Positions 23,172-33,247 of a DNA stretch of 64,000 nt are shown one piece after another. The stretch covers positions 1 through 64,000 of the forward strand of contig JAWWNJ010000090.1 in NCBI GenBank assembly GCA_037176885.1, given 5' to 3'. The notes beneath the pieces were generated by a model. That model searched no databases. It was given only the letters and a program-made list of their open reading frames with translations, and had not been told where the DNA came from. Made by a program: the position numbers and the translations under genes. Source of the DNA: Favolaschia claudopus. Taxonomy: Eukaryota; Basidiomycota; Agaricomycetes; Agaricales; Mycenaceae. Within the stretch, counting starts at the first letter, position 1, and each line of letters opens with the position of its first letter.

Positions 23172-23339
23172 TAAATATTAGACTTGAGCACTCGTTTGGC
23201 TTTTGGTCAAGAGAGGACTTGATTCTATCTGGCACTCTACCGTATTTAGCACTAGTTAAAAGGTTCCTATCTTAGGCTCCCTTCGATCATCTTAAACAAG
23301 TGATCAAACGAGCTGTACTCGGTGTAGTTATAGTACCAT

Positions 23340-24330
23340 TACAAGGGGGAAAGTAGTTAGGATTGGGTTTGTTGGTTTGTTAGCGGTTGAAAGCTAGAGC
23401 CGCCGATATATCACTCGCGAAAGATGTCTTATAACTGTTTCACGCGTCCGTATGCCAAAAGTTCTTATAATTCCACGCGTAAGTTCCCAAAATTCCAATA
23501 TTCACGCGTACAATTCAAGATATGATCCAACAGACAATATATATTGACGAAACAAAGCAAAGAAAACAAATAAGCTTCTGGAATTTATCTCGAATGGAGT
23601 CCAACGTCTGATTGTTCATGAAGCCAATACTGGCTTGACGCTCACAACGAGAGGAGGGAATCCACTAGAGCACCAGTACAGGAAACGATGCCTTTTATAC
23701 CTTTCACTAATAAATAATAAGAGACCGAACAATGGACAAACGGGTATATGGTGAGAGAAGCATAGGGCCCGCCATGCCCTCGCCCTATCCTTGGTTGCCA
23801 GAACAGGAAATGGATCAAAAGTGCATTGAATCCCACTCCCTTATCCCGATCATTATGTTATGACAGTGGCCCGCTGCGGCCCAATCAATATTGCCCAAAT
23901 TGGCACTAATAGTTGTCCCTCCTCGGACCGTGCTCCTTGATCGTAATACGGCGGCAGCCATCTCGGCATGACGTGTAGTTTCCTTGTAGGAATATTCTAC
24001 GTCCGCAAATCCCTCGCAATTGATTTATAGAATTATTTGTGAAAGCCTCTTGCCTCCAGGAAACACTCCTTCTGGCCTTTCGGCAGGGTTTATAAGTCCC
24101 AAGTAATATCCCACTCATTGTGCCTTTGGTTGGAACACAGGGCAACTCCCAATCCTGTTCCGGATGGTTAGAGACCTTTTGTGATAGACCTGTTCTGGAA
24201 TATTATAACTTCCACACTATACCAGTGCAGTCGTAGACAGTGCCAGACCTCCCACTAGTGTATAATCCTTTAACATCCCACTCAGGCACACGCCAGTCCT
24301 CATACAAGCATATTCCCTTAATATTTGATG
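23340..24330. other. LTR-like and unassigned repeat sequence
   Basis: 23,345-23,520 resembles an LTR edge (GTAGTTAGGATTGGGTTTGT) and has three CACGCGT sites at about 23,440, 23,475 and 23,503, matching the motif at 17.5-18.5 kb. From 23,600 to 24,330 no coding or element boundary is evident. Confidence 0.35.
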
Positions 24331-24339
24331 TATTACTCT

Positions 24340-24785
24340 TTTAATACAATAGCGCTTGGACCGAAAATGAATAAATTCAGCCCTGGCCAAGTAACGGGTC
24401 TATCATTGGGATAGGATTTGACAGCACGGGTAAAGGCCAGAGGGTTGTCTTCGTCCGGAATCTCCTCGACGGCGGGTGCGAGGATTTGGCTCTGGCGGCA
24501 CTGCGACGGGTGTAGAGGGTGGAGGGACAAAATCATCACCAACATCCTCCATGGGTTCATCCTCGTCTCCCTCAGGCTCAGGCATGGGGGCAGAATATGG
24601 TACATGAATTTGCAGGCGCTGTAATGAGGCGATGTCAGGCTCATCTACGCTAAGAGTAGTTGCCCCAATTTTAGCAGCCCATTGAGCATGACAGGCACCA
24701 CTATTGGCAACAATGCTCGCTCGAGTTTTCAAGCCGGCCTTTCCGCAATAGCTACAACGGTTGTCTCGGACATGGGTTATGCGCA
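24340..24785 (-). pseudogene. Plavaka transposase N-terminal fragment (KDZ insertion flank)
   Basis: The frame from about 24,770 reads CSYCGKAGLKTRASIVANSG, a Cys-x2-Cys module, then ACHAQWAAKIG and an acidic PEPEGDEDEPMEDVGDDF linker. A second frame, EEIPDEDNPLAFTRAVKSYP, carries on, so a frameshift near 24,460 breaks it. The order is that of a Plavaka N-terminus. The KDZ transposon lies immediately upstream of this fragment. Confidence 0.5.
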
Positions 24786-24793
24786 GGAGAAGG
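24786..24793. repeat. Target-site duplication, left copy
   Basis: GGAGAAGG directly abuts the left terminus CACCTGTATT of the KDZ element. The identical octamer abuts the right terminus at 37543-37550. Confidence 0.85.
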
Positions 24794-25458
24794 CACCTGT
24801 ATTACCCACCACAATACTGAAAGTACAGCAGATAAACATTTCTCATCATAGGCTGCAAGTCCAGAGGCGTGGCCTGCCACCATTTTGGTGCCATACCTGC
24901 CATGGAGGGGCTGCCACGGCGGTGTCCTGGGGTGCTTTTGGTAGCCACACCTGCCATATATAGTAACTGTAGTCACATTTAGGGTTGTATTCATCCACCT
25001 CTGCCACCATATTGTTTTGGACGCAAAAAATGTGCCATTCCTGCCACAATAGTGTTTTGTAGTGAAATTTAGGCTTGAATGCGTCCACCTCTGCCACCAT
25101 ATTTTTGTGGGGTAGAAAGTGGTGCCATTCCTGCCACGTATTTGTTTTGTAGTGGAATATGGGGCTGAAGCCATCCACCTCTGCCACGGAAACATTTTTA
25201 GGGTGGATGGGGGGCTTCAGTGTGCCATCCCTGCCACGTAAGTGGAAGTGGGTGGCGACCCTCAGAAAACCCTCCTGCCACTGTTGCCACTTCCTAAAAA
25301 GGAAGGTATGGGCCTTGCTCTGAGGTGTCCTGTGCCATCCCTGCCACACAATTCAGAGTGGGTGGTGACCCTCACAAGACCGTTCTGCCACCGTTGCCAC
25401 TTCCTAAAAAGGAAGGTGTGGGCCTTGCTCAGAGGTGTCCCGTGCCATCTCTGCCACA
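24794..25458 (+). repeat. KDZ left terminal inverted repeat
   Basis: About 665 bp that matches the reverse complement of 36,878-37,542 almost base for base. It is built of degenerate blocks containing TGCCA(T/C)CCCTGCCA-like dodecamers, and its inner part of roughly 110 bp units (anchored at AATTCAGAGTGG: 25,350 and 25,460). A further, more diverged unit continues inward to about 25,620, so the left side holds one unit more than the right. Confidence 0.85.
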
Positions 25459-25631
25459 CAATTCAGAGTGGGTGGTGACCTTCGCAAGAGCCTCCTGCCA
25501 CCGTTGCCACCTCATTTTTAGGAAGGTCTGGGCCTTCCTCAGAGGTGTCCTGTGCCATCCCTGCCACACAATTCAAAGTGGGGGTGGCACCCAAGTTAAC
25601 GATGCCATCCCTGCCATAGTTACTTTTCATA

Positions 25632-28600
25632 CTATTCTACTTCCTTATCCTCATTAGAGATAAGAGCTGTAATCCCGTCGATTATTGCTGCGATCCCCTC
25701 CCCCTCCACCTCCTCGACCTCGTCCTCCCCATCACTGTCATCCTCCCATTCTTCTCCCCCCCTCTCGACGTCCTCCACGGTCATCTCCTGGTCCACAACC
25801 TCGGGCGGCGCAGGCGCCGGTGTGAGACGAGTGCCGGGCAGAAGGCTCCCTGTAAAGCCCTCTCCCAAGTCCTTTGCCATCTGGTTCAGGCGGTCGACGT
25901 GCGCGTCGTCAAACCTTGCTCGCTGCCACCGATACCTGCTGATAAAGAACGCCAGCACCGCGTCGGAAGCACTGACCTCCGCCTCCTTCTTCAAAAGAAA
26001 CTCCCTCTCATCCCTCATCCACGTTATCAACCGCTTGATCTCCACATTCAGTCGAACTATCTCCTCCTTTGCCCGCTTGAGCTTGAAGTAACGGTCAAGA
26101 AGAACACGGGCAGCCGGGGTAGCCCATGCTCTCGCCTCAACGTGCCGTTCCACATCACGGATGATGTCAAACTCTGCCAGAAATCCCAGATCGACAACCT
26201 CCGACCAGTTGAGGTGCCGCCGAGGAGGGTCCATGGCGTCAGCCGCAGTGTTATAGCGCGTGATTGCATTTTGAATTGCCTTGGACCGGACTTGCAGGGC
26301 CTTCGCAATGTGAGTCCGGAGTTTGTAAGCTGCCACGGTTGCCACCAACTCAATAAAAAACAGAGGAACACATTTAATGCTTACCAAGTCCACGCTCTCC
26401 AACTTTAGCAAACTCGAAGATACGTTGGAGTACCAATTTCTCGAGGAGGTCAACCGCACGGCGGTAGCGGCGGTTCGCAACAAGCTCTGCTGCTGCTTCC
26501 CACTCTGGACAACCCTGGGTCCACGACTCCTCAATGTTGAGTCGGCGTTCTGTTTGTTGCACCAGCTTCAAGGCCTTGTCGTAGTTCTCGCGTGCATGTC
26601 GCTTAGCAACCCCATTGAAGGTAGAGTCCTCTACAAAGACTTCTTCAAACCGCTCACTATTGAGTGGCAAAGATGGATGGCATGGCAGGGGTGGCACGGT
26701 TCCGAAAAAACCCTTAGAGTCTACACCATAACAAAACAGCAGAGGTCACTCACAGCCTGGCATCAAGGTTAACGAGCTGCTGGTAGTACTCCATCTGCTC
26801 TGTCTCTTCCTCTGGCTCTTGGGCTAAGGATTGAAGGTACTCCTTTTCCTCTTGCAGCCTCCCCTCAACCATCGCAGGCGTCAGTCCTGCGTCACGGATC
26901 ACCTGCATTACCGCAGACTCCGTCGCCAAGATCTCCAACGCTTGCTTGTAATTGTTGACCAAAAATGTGCCTGGACAACTCTAAGTACTTGAAGCTCGTC
27001 AAGTTTAGCACTCACTGAGATTAGCGTAGCTTTCGTAGGTATCGAGGTGAGCCAAGTATGTGCGAAAGGCTCGCCTTCTGTGCATTACTGAGGCATACCG
27101 AGTGCACCTCGCCAGTCCGTTGGTTTGTGCGAATTTCCGTTCACAGCCCTCCAAGTCCTCCAGCCCCAAGCCCTCGACATAAGTGGAGAGGTGGTCCAGC
27201 TGGCATTTACGATTATGAGCGTGACCGTGGAAAGCCCCCACCAGCATCGTCAACCCATTCTCCTCCGCAAGAGGGCCCAGTGGAGAATTCCGGATAGTTT
27301 TCTTGATCTCGCACCCACAATCATAGCCGCCGCCGATCTTCTTCTTCCTCGGGAACTTCGTAATAATTTCGTGGGTAATGGCCAGGGGATACTTGGCCCT
27401 AGCAAAGCGTCAGCGTGTTCCAAACTGCCACCATTGCCACCCCTGCCACCACTTACAACTCGCCACTCTTCACCATGTCAGCGCCTTTGAAAGTGAACCC
27501 ATGCCGGCAGAGTGCCAGAAAGATACCCGTCTCGTCAAACACCCCCCAACTTTTGGCCGTGTAGTCTTCCGACATATTCTTCCATCGCTCTTTGCACTCA
27601 CTCTCGCCTGGTGGCAACTCTGAAACTGGAATTCGCTGCCACCTCGTTAGCTGCAGCTGCCACGACTGCCACGGCTGCCACGTACTCGTGCTTTCATCTC
27701 CTCCGCAACCCTCTCTTTTGTCCACCTATCCACCTCCTCACGGGTCAAAAAATAGTCTCCACCTGCGGTGGCCGCTCGAGGATCGGCCCGCTCCCTAGTC
27801 CCACGGATAGCAACCCCGTCTTGGTCAAACTGCCCTGCGGCCTTCTTAGCAACCCGCCGCGCTGAATTGTTGCCATCCTCGGTGAAGAACATTGAAAAGC
27901 GCATATCTGGCTCCCCCTCCAAATCATAGGTGCACGTCGGGCAGCAGTTCTGCATCCGCCAGTCCGGGGAGCCCCGGCCGAGCGCTTGCTTCACCCTCAT
28001 CTCCACCACGTCCAGAATCTCATGGTACAGGTCCAAGCACACAGTAAAGCCGTGCGTGCTTGACGGTTTGAACATGCGCTGGTCAAGGTCGGCCAGGGAT
28101 CTAACCCAGGCTTGGATTCCGAGTTGAGGGCAGCGAAGTTGTACAAGGCGGTACATTTCCAAAGCTCGAATTGTTACTGCCGTTTTGGGGCGCGACGGAC
28201 TCGAGGGGATCAAGCCCTGAGACCCAATCGAGGTTACCAGGTGGTCGTCATCAGCATACCAGGCTACATTGGCTTCATAATGACCTGAACACGTTGTGTG
28301 AGAGAGGCGTGGCAGGCGTGGCAGCCGCACTGTGGCACCCGTGGCAGCTGCCAAAGGGGAAACAAGACCACTCACTGAAGAGGTCCAACACCTGTAGCCT
28401 ATGATATCCCTTCACCTCTCTCTCAGGATCCACCTGCGGCGGCCCCTCCAACAAATTCTCATGGTGGGACTCCAACACCATGTAGGCCTCCACCATATCC
28501 GGCATCTTCGCTCGGAAAGCAAGAACGAGCTTTTTAATACGGTCTGTGCGGTCCCTTTTGTCGGTTCCCTTTCTGTAAGGAAGCATTGCAGACATCAACA

Positions 28601-29037
28601 GAGAGAGAAAGGGACCACAAGACTGGGAAAACCTTTTTTTAGCATGAAAGGCTTCCCTTATTGCTGACTCCAGGTCATGTAGCTCACCACCGACGTTGCT
28701 GATTGGAGCAGGTTGATGACCCTCTGCCATATCCTCCCAGTCCTGTACGTTGTCCTCCACCTCCACGGGCAGGTCGTCAGGGATGTCGCGTCGTCGGCTG
28801 CTCTCCGCAGCCTCTTCTAAACAGAGGTTAAGGTCATTGTGCTTGGAGCGCAAAGGCACATTGCAACGCACCATGAGCCCGCGCTGCATTGATGGCTTCT
28901 ACAGCCTCCCGTGCTGCCCTTTTATCCGCTGCAGTGAGTGTTTGTAACCTCCCATCACCGCGCCCCTCCCTCACAGGCCGCTGGAAGACTGCCTTGTGAG
29001 ATTTGTGAGATTGTCGTCTACGGCCCTCCTTGGGCAT
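25632..29037 (-). CDS. KDZ transposase
   Basis: Nine exons: 28872-29037, 28633-28816, 28376-28572, 27686-28284, 27457-27635, 27016-27398, 26754-26970, 26385-26656 and 25632-26329. All are in phase, giving 964 aa. Diagnostic segments: YADDDHLVTSIG; LGIQAWVRSLADLD; the cysteine module CCPTCTYDLEGEP with FTEDGNNSARRV (about residue 290); ERWKNMSED; WGVFDETGIFLALCRHGF (first catalytic Asp region); IGGGYDCGCEIKKT; MLVGAFHGHAHNRKCQ; EGLGLEDLEGCERKF (catalytic Glu region); LVNNYKQALEIL; HARENYDKALKLV; and GFTGSLLPGTRL before an acidic tail. These are KDZ hallmarks. It presumably cuts and reinserts the element by acting on the repeat-rich ends. The start at MPKEGRRRQ is the best ATG, but the N-terminus is the least certain part. 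Confidence 0.85.
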
Positions 29038-29251
29038 GAGATGGTGCCAGCAAACAGGTCGTACGGCATGCCGGAACCCGGCCAATTTCACAATTGGAGC
29101 TGCCACCACTGCCATCAGCATTGCGGCAGCAGGACTTGGTAAATTTTGAGGTCTGCCACCATTGCCACAGAATATAGCTGGCTTTTTTGAGGCTGCCACA
29201 TCTGCCACGACATACAACCTGATATCGGAGTAGAAAACAGCATACATAATA

Positions 29252-30150
29252 CTACTTTGAGACCCATTGGCTGGTGTCTGAGTCCCAGCCAAACCCCTCA
29301 GGCTGCTCAAACACATCAATCTCCCGGGCCTTGCCCTTTCCGCCACTACTGCCACCATTGCCACCGGGGACAGAACACCGAAGACGCAAAGCTCGGAGTG
29401 CGTTCTCCAGAGCTGGAATGAGGGCCTCCGCCTCTTCTTCGTCCTCCGAAGGCGATGCAGCCTCAAGACTTTGCAGCGCCTGCCGCACTGCAACCAAAGC
29501 CCTTGCCTCCGGAATCGAGCTCCCACGGGCGATATGGGAGGCGACCAGGAGGTCATCCGCAGGGGTCAGGAGTGTACCCATCCGGGCAAAGTCCTCAGTC
29601 GCCTCCCGGTAGCTGTCGCGCACTTCTCCGCTCCCCTGCACAACAAAACGCCCCTTGGGGCTTGAGACCCGTGGCGCGAGCCTCGGACCCGTGATTTTGG
29701 GCTTGCGGGGGTTGGGTGGAGGGGTCGAAGGGCGAGAGGAAGGAGGGCTGCTGCTGGGCGTTGAGGGGCGGGAGGAAGGAGGGCTGTCGCTGAAGGCAGG
29801 GTGGTCGTGCTCCCCCGCCTCGCAGCAACGATTCCAGGTCGAGACCGCCTGCGACCACGTATACATCCGGGATGCCCACGGACCCTTGTATTGCCTTGAG
29901 GCTTGCTCAGCGCTGGCCCTAGTATACATATCAGTTAAAGACGGCTCTCAATGAACGAAAATAAAACACAAAAGACGACGAGGATGGGAAAGGGTACACA
30001 AAAAAGGGACTCAAGAACGCACCACGACGAATAAGCTCCCCTGAGCGCTCCTGCCTCTGGACAGGTGATCAGGTAAATCACCTGCGCGGTGTCGAACGTC
30101 ACCCCGTCTTCAAAATGGAGGGGAATTCTGCAGTGTCGCGCATTCGGCAT
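29252..30150 (-). CDS. KDZ cargo: viroplasmin-like/RNase H1-N module protein
   Basis: Exons 30023-30150 and 29252-29918, with a 104 bp intron that splits a Trp codon; 264 aa. After MPNARHCRIPLHFEDGVTFD and a hydrophobic strand, the module GALRGAYSSWASAEQASRQY is completed by YTWSQAVSTWNRCC, a layout like the RNase H1 N-terminal hybrid-binding fold. Then come Ser/Pro repeats (SSRPSTPSS), a helical segment rich in Ala/Leu (LVAVRQALQSLEAASPSEDE), and a short C-terminal FGWDSDTSQWVS. An 18 bp palindrome lies 42 bp upstream of the start. Within the transposon it may bind the element's nucleic acid or assist the transposase (inference). The fold assignment is tentative. Confidence 0.65.
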
Positions 30151-30191
30151 GGTGGAGAGAAAGCGAGGTCACACTGACACGTGGCATCACA

Positions 30192-30209
30192 TGTGACTGT
30201 ACAGTCACA
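30192..30209. promoter_or_regulatory. Perfect 18 bp palindrome upstream of a cargo gene
   Basis: TGTGACTGTACAGTCACA, 42 bp upstream of the ATG at 30150. A related dyad TGTGAC-T-GTCACA lies between the divergent cargo genes at 33189-33201. It is a candidate operator or activator site encoded by the element. Confidence 0.5.
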
Positions 30210-30312
30210 CCTGCCACCTTTGCCACGGCGAACATTCCCAAAATCTTGGGTTATTAAGGCCGTGCCACCGCTGCCACCCAACAAAAATCAGACGAAAATG
30301 CATTCATTCTAT

Positions 30313-30757
30313 CTACGACCCGGTGTTGAGCCCCTCAACCGCCTTCGCCAAGTCCCATTCAATAATACGGCGCCGCCGTTCCTTCCGCGCCTTCCCCACC
30401 CTCTCATGTAAGTCCTTGATAGTTTTTTCGAGACGCATGCCCCGCTTCCCTGCTGCAAGCTGGTCTCGGCACCGCTCGTGATAGATTTTCTGCGCTGCCT
30501 TGGCTTTGGCACGATAGCTGCTGGCCCCCTCCGCTGTGCTTAACTGACGTTCTCGGTAGCTATGTGCAATGTTAGATACAAATTCCATCAAAATTGTGGA
30601 CGCTGCACTTAGCTGCCCGTATCCGACTCTTTTCAGCTAGTTTCGCCTTGTTCCTACGCGGGGTGAGTTACTATCTATCCTAATAGTCTACAGCCACGTA
30701 CTTTTCGCGGTAGCGGGCGCATGCCAGCCGTCTGACCTCAGCAGACTGTGATGGCAT
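30313..30757 (-). CDS. KDZ cargo: small basic helical protein
   Basis: Exons 30702-30757, 30609-30653 and 30313-30559, joined by 48 and 49 bp introns, give 115 aa with consistent phase. The sequence starts MPSQSAEVRRLACARYREKN and continues KAKLAEKSRIRAA, YRERQL and YRAKAKAAQKIYHERCRDQL. This spaced R/K-Y-R-E pattern recalls basic-region-like helices in fungal transposon-associated ORFs. It ends in a predicted coiled coil. It could be a DNA-binding accessory factor (inference). No known domain is claimed. Confidence 0.6.
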
Positions 30758-31327
30758 GAGGGTCCTGGCTGTCCTCGCAAGCCGATTTTTGGAGCTCAAG
30801 GGCTGCTATACAGGTCGTAGAAGCACTCCCTGTAGACTCTTGAGCAAATGAGTTGAAGTAGTTGGTGGGTGGAGACAAGTAGTTGGTGGTCGAAGTCAAG
30901 ATGGTGGGGTATGCACAGACAAATAAGCCACAAATCAGGAAATCTGGGCACCGTCAACTCACTCCGACTCCCTCTATCTAAATCCACAAAAATATTCAGG
31001 AGGCATTCTTAGATACAGGTCTCGGCATACCCTGAGTTTCAAAGCCCAAAACATTTTTTGAGCATTTTTTCCGATTTTCCTTGGGTGGAGTGATGGGCTG
31101 AGTACGCGACCCCTCGGGCTGAGTACGCGATCCTCATTTGCTTTCGTCTCGAGTCACACTGTGGCATGTGTGGCAAACTGCAAAAATTGGGCAACAAATC
31201 TCGTGGCAGGGGTGGCATTTCATTCAAGCGACGCAGTTACAAGATGTAGGTACAAGACGTAGATGCAGGGGGCTACCAAATACAAGAGGGGAGTACAAAA
31301 TGTGAATAAATCTTAATAAAAGTCAGT

Positions 31328-33101
31328 TTAATTGCGAATCGCGGCCTTCAATTCAGCGATTGTCGAAAACATGCCTGCACCCTCCATTGCTCGCTTCAGC
31401 CCGAGCTCACGTTCCTCCTCCACCTCAGCTGGAGTGAGGCTAGCGAAGTAAGCAGTCTCCGACTTGAATCCCCGCTCCACATACCGAAACAGTCCGCCCG
31501 CGGTGTATTGGGTGAACGAATAACGGGTTTCAGGAGACTCTACGGAGATGTTGGAGTGGTAGATGGCAGCGCTAGGGACGAGGATGGTGGAGCCCGGCGG
31601 GAACTCAAGAATAAGCTTACAATCCCATAAAATGAGATGCCCGCCCTTCGTGAAGTCGAAATGACCCAGCGCCGTGATCGCACACCAGCCGAAAGGGACG
31701 TTGTTAAAGTCACGGTGGCCCAAGCTCCAGGTGTGGGGGCCGAGGTTGAAGGTGCATGCCGACCAGATGCTGTTGAGGAAGGGGCGTTGCATGTTGGGGT
31801 AATGCGCGTAGAAGCAGGACATGTAGTCCACATAGAAATCGAAGACGTTGGGCGCCCAGGTGGCAAACAAGCTGGTCGCAAAGCCTGCAAGGGAGATGAA
31901 GGCGGCGTTGGTGATGAGGGCGAGGAAGACGGCGGCGTTGATGACGCCGTTGGTTACATCCATAGGGCCCTCGCGTCCGTTGCCGTGTGACTGCCCCCCC
32001 GTCAAAGTAACGAATTTGCCGCGGCGGTGTTGCTCTGAACCAGCGGGGATGGACATTTGATCACGCGCCTTCTCGAGGGCGGCAACGGCGGGGTCATGGA
32101 CTTTGGAGATGAAGGTAGGGTCCTTGGGGGTGCTGCCGTGCACTGCGAAGATCTTCCCCTCGCTGTCAACGACGGGGCGGGACTCGCCACTAAGGATCAA
32201 TCAGTCAAAGTGAGTGAGAAGGAGTAATTGAATCCACGCACGGAGGAGGCGCCTTCACCAGTGTGAAGTCCTTGCGCTTTGCCCCGCGCCCAAAGAAGTC
32301 CTCCAGTCGATGTAGGTCCGGCTCTTTCTTCCCCTGTACACCAACCCAGCCAGTCGCGGCAATGCGAGCTTTCATGATGTGAAATTTGGTTATAATGGGC
32401 TTTTTGAGGCCGGGGAGGACCTGGTGGCGGCGGGGAGGGGAGCGAGGGTCTGCCAGAGCATCGCGCACTGCATTGGCAGCAGCCCTCTTCTGGTGACGCT
32501 CGCGTCTGGACCCTTGTTTGTTGTGTGAAGCGGTGGTGGCAAGCGTGGCAGTGGCAGGCGTGGCAAGTGTTGCGGTGGCTTTGGGAAGGGATTGGTTTGG
32601 TGGCTGGAGGTCGTCGTTGTCAGGTGAGGAGAGGTCTTCGTGTCGTTCTTGAACAGCAGCAGCTGCTGCAACGGCGTCGACGATCGTGAACTCGGGGGCA
32701 GGAATTCGCCCCCACTCCGAAAAACTCTGGCCCGAGCGGGTCTGTCGGGCGTAAGGGGCGAGAAGCTACGAGAGAGGGACTGCACTTACAGTCCAAAAGG
32801 CCAGCGTATCAATGGCAGAGAAAACACCTTTTCATGGCAGTCAGCAAAGTGGGAGTGGCACGGGTGGCAAAAGAGAGAAAAACTAAGAAAAAAAACGCGC
32901 AGCGCGACACGGTTCCCTGGCAGGGGTACCACTGCCATTCCAGCGCAAAAACTCCGTAAGAAACGCGTCCCACTGCGGTTGCCGTGCGAGGGTACCAGCA
33001 GAGGAGACGCGCTCTGATAGAGAAGGTAAAAAAGAGGGAGAGAAGAAGCAAAGGGATCAAAATATAGGGTAGGAGTGAAGCTCACCTGTGAGCTTCACCA
33101 T
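31328..33101 (-). CDS. KDZ cargo: TET/JBP family 2OG-Fe(II) dioxygenase
   Basis: Four exons: 33086-33101, 32790-32827, 32242-32741 and 31328-32189; introns 258, 48 and 52 bp; 471 aa in frame. The C-terminal double-stranded beta-helix domain shows SLGHRDFNNVPFGWC (HxD metal ligands), ALGHFDFTKGGHLILWD, FPPGSTILVPSA, IYHSN (distal His) and ETRYSFTQYTAGGLFRYVE (2-oxoglutarate-binding Arg). This is the signature of fungal TET/JBP enzymes that oxidise 5-methylcytosine. The N-terminal part has an Ala/Thr-rich linker and a basic stretch (SRREARHQKR-like). All catalytic residues are present. The 16 nt first exon (MVKLT) and the long first intron are inferred from phase agreement and are less sure. 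It is divergent from the gene at 33248. Confidence 0.8.
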
Positions 33102-33247
33102 GGCTTGACGAGACGGGTAGGCAGAGGAGGAGGAGGGAGAGGAGGGAGAGGAAAAGACAAAGACGCGTTTGTTTGGGTGACGGCTGAGTGTGACTGTCAC
33201 ATCAAACGGACTTAGACAATTTTGCTCGTCTGCCACCACATCCACCC
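33102..33247. promoter_or_regulatory. Divergent promoter between dioxygenase and large cargo gene
   Basis: 146 bp separates the two start codons. It holds a purine-rich GAGGAGG tract and the dyad TGTGACTGTCACA at 33189-33201, which matches half of the palindrome at 30192. No TATA box is obvious. Confidence 0.45.

Noticed and set aside
24846..25349. 168-codon ORF, nearly identical to the one at 36987-37490
   Set aside because: Both lie wholly inside the KDZ inverted repeats and arise from the repeated TGGCA blocks. Identical peptides on opposite strands are expected from the inverted repeat, not from two genes.
25250..25620. CRISPR-like regular repeats
   Set aside because: The roughly 110 bp units are degenerate, lack unique spacers, and sit in transposon ends of a eukaryotic sequence.
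27300..27400. Suspected frameshift in the KDZ transposase
   Set aside because: On re-reading 27,301-27,400 base by base the exon stays in frame (TKFPRKKKIGGGYDCGC). The shift was my reading error.
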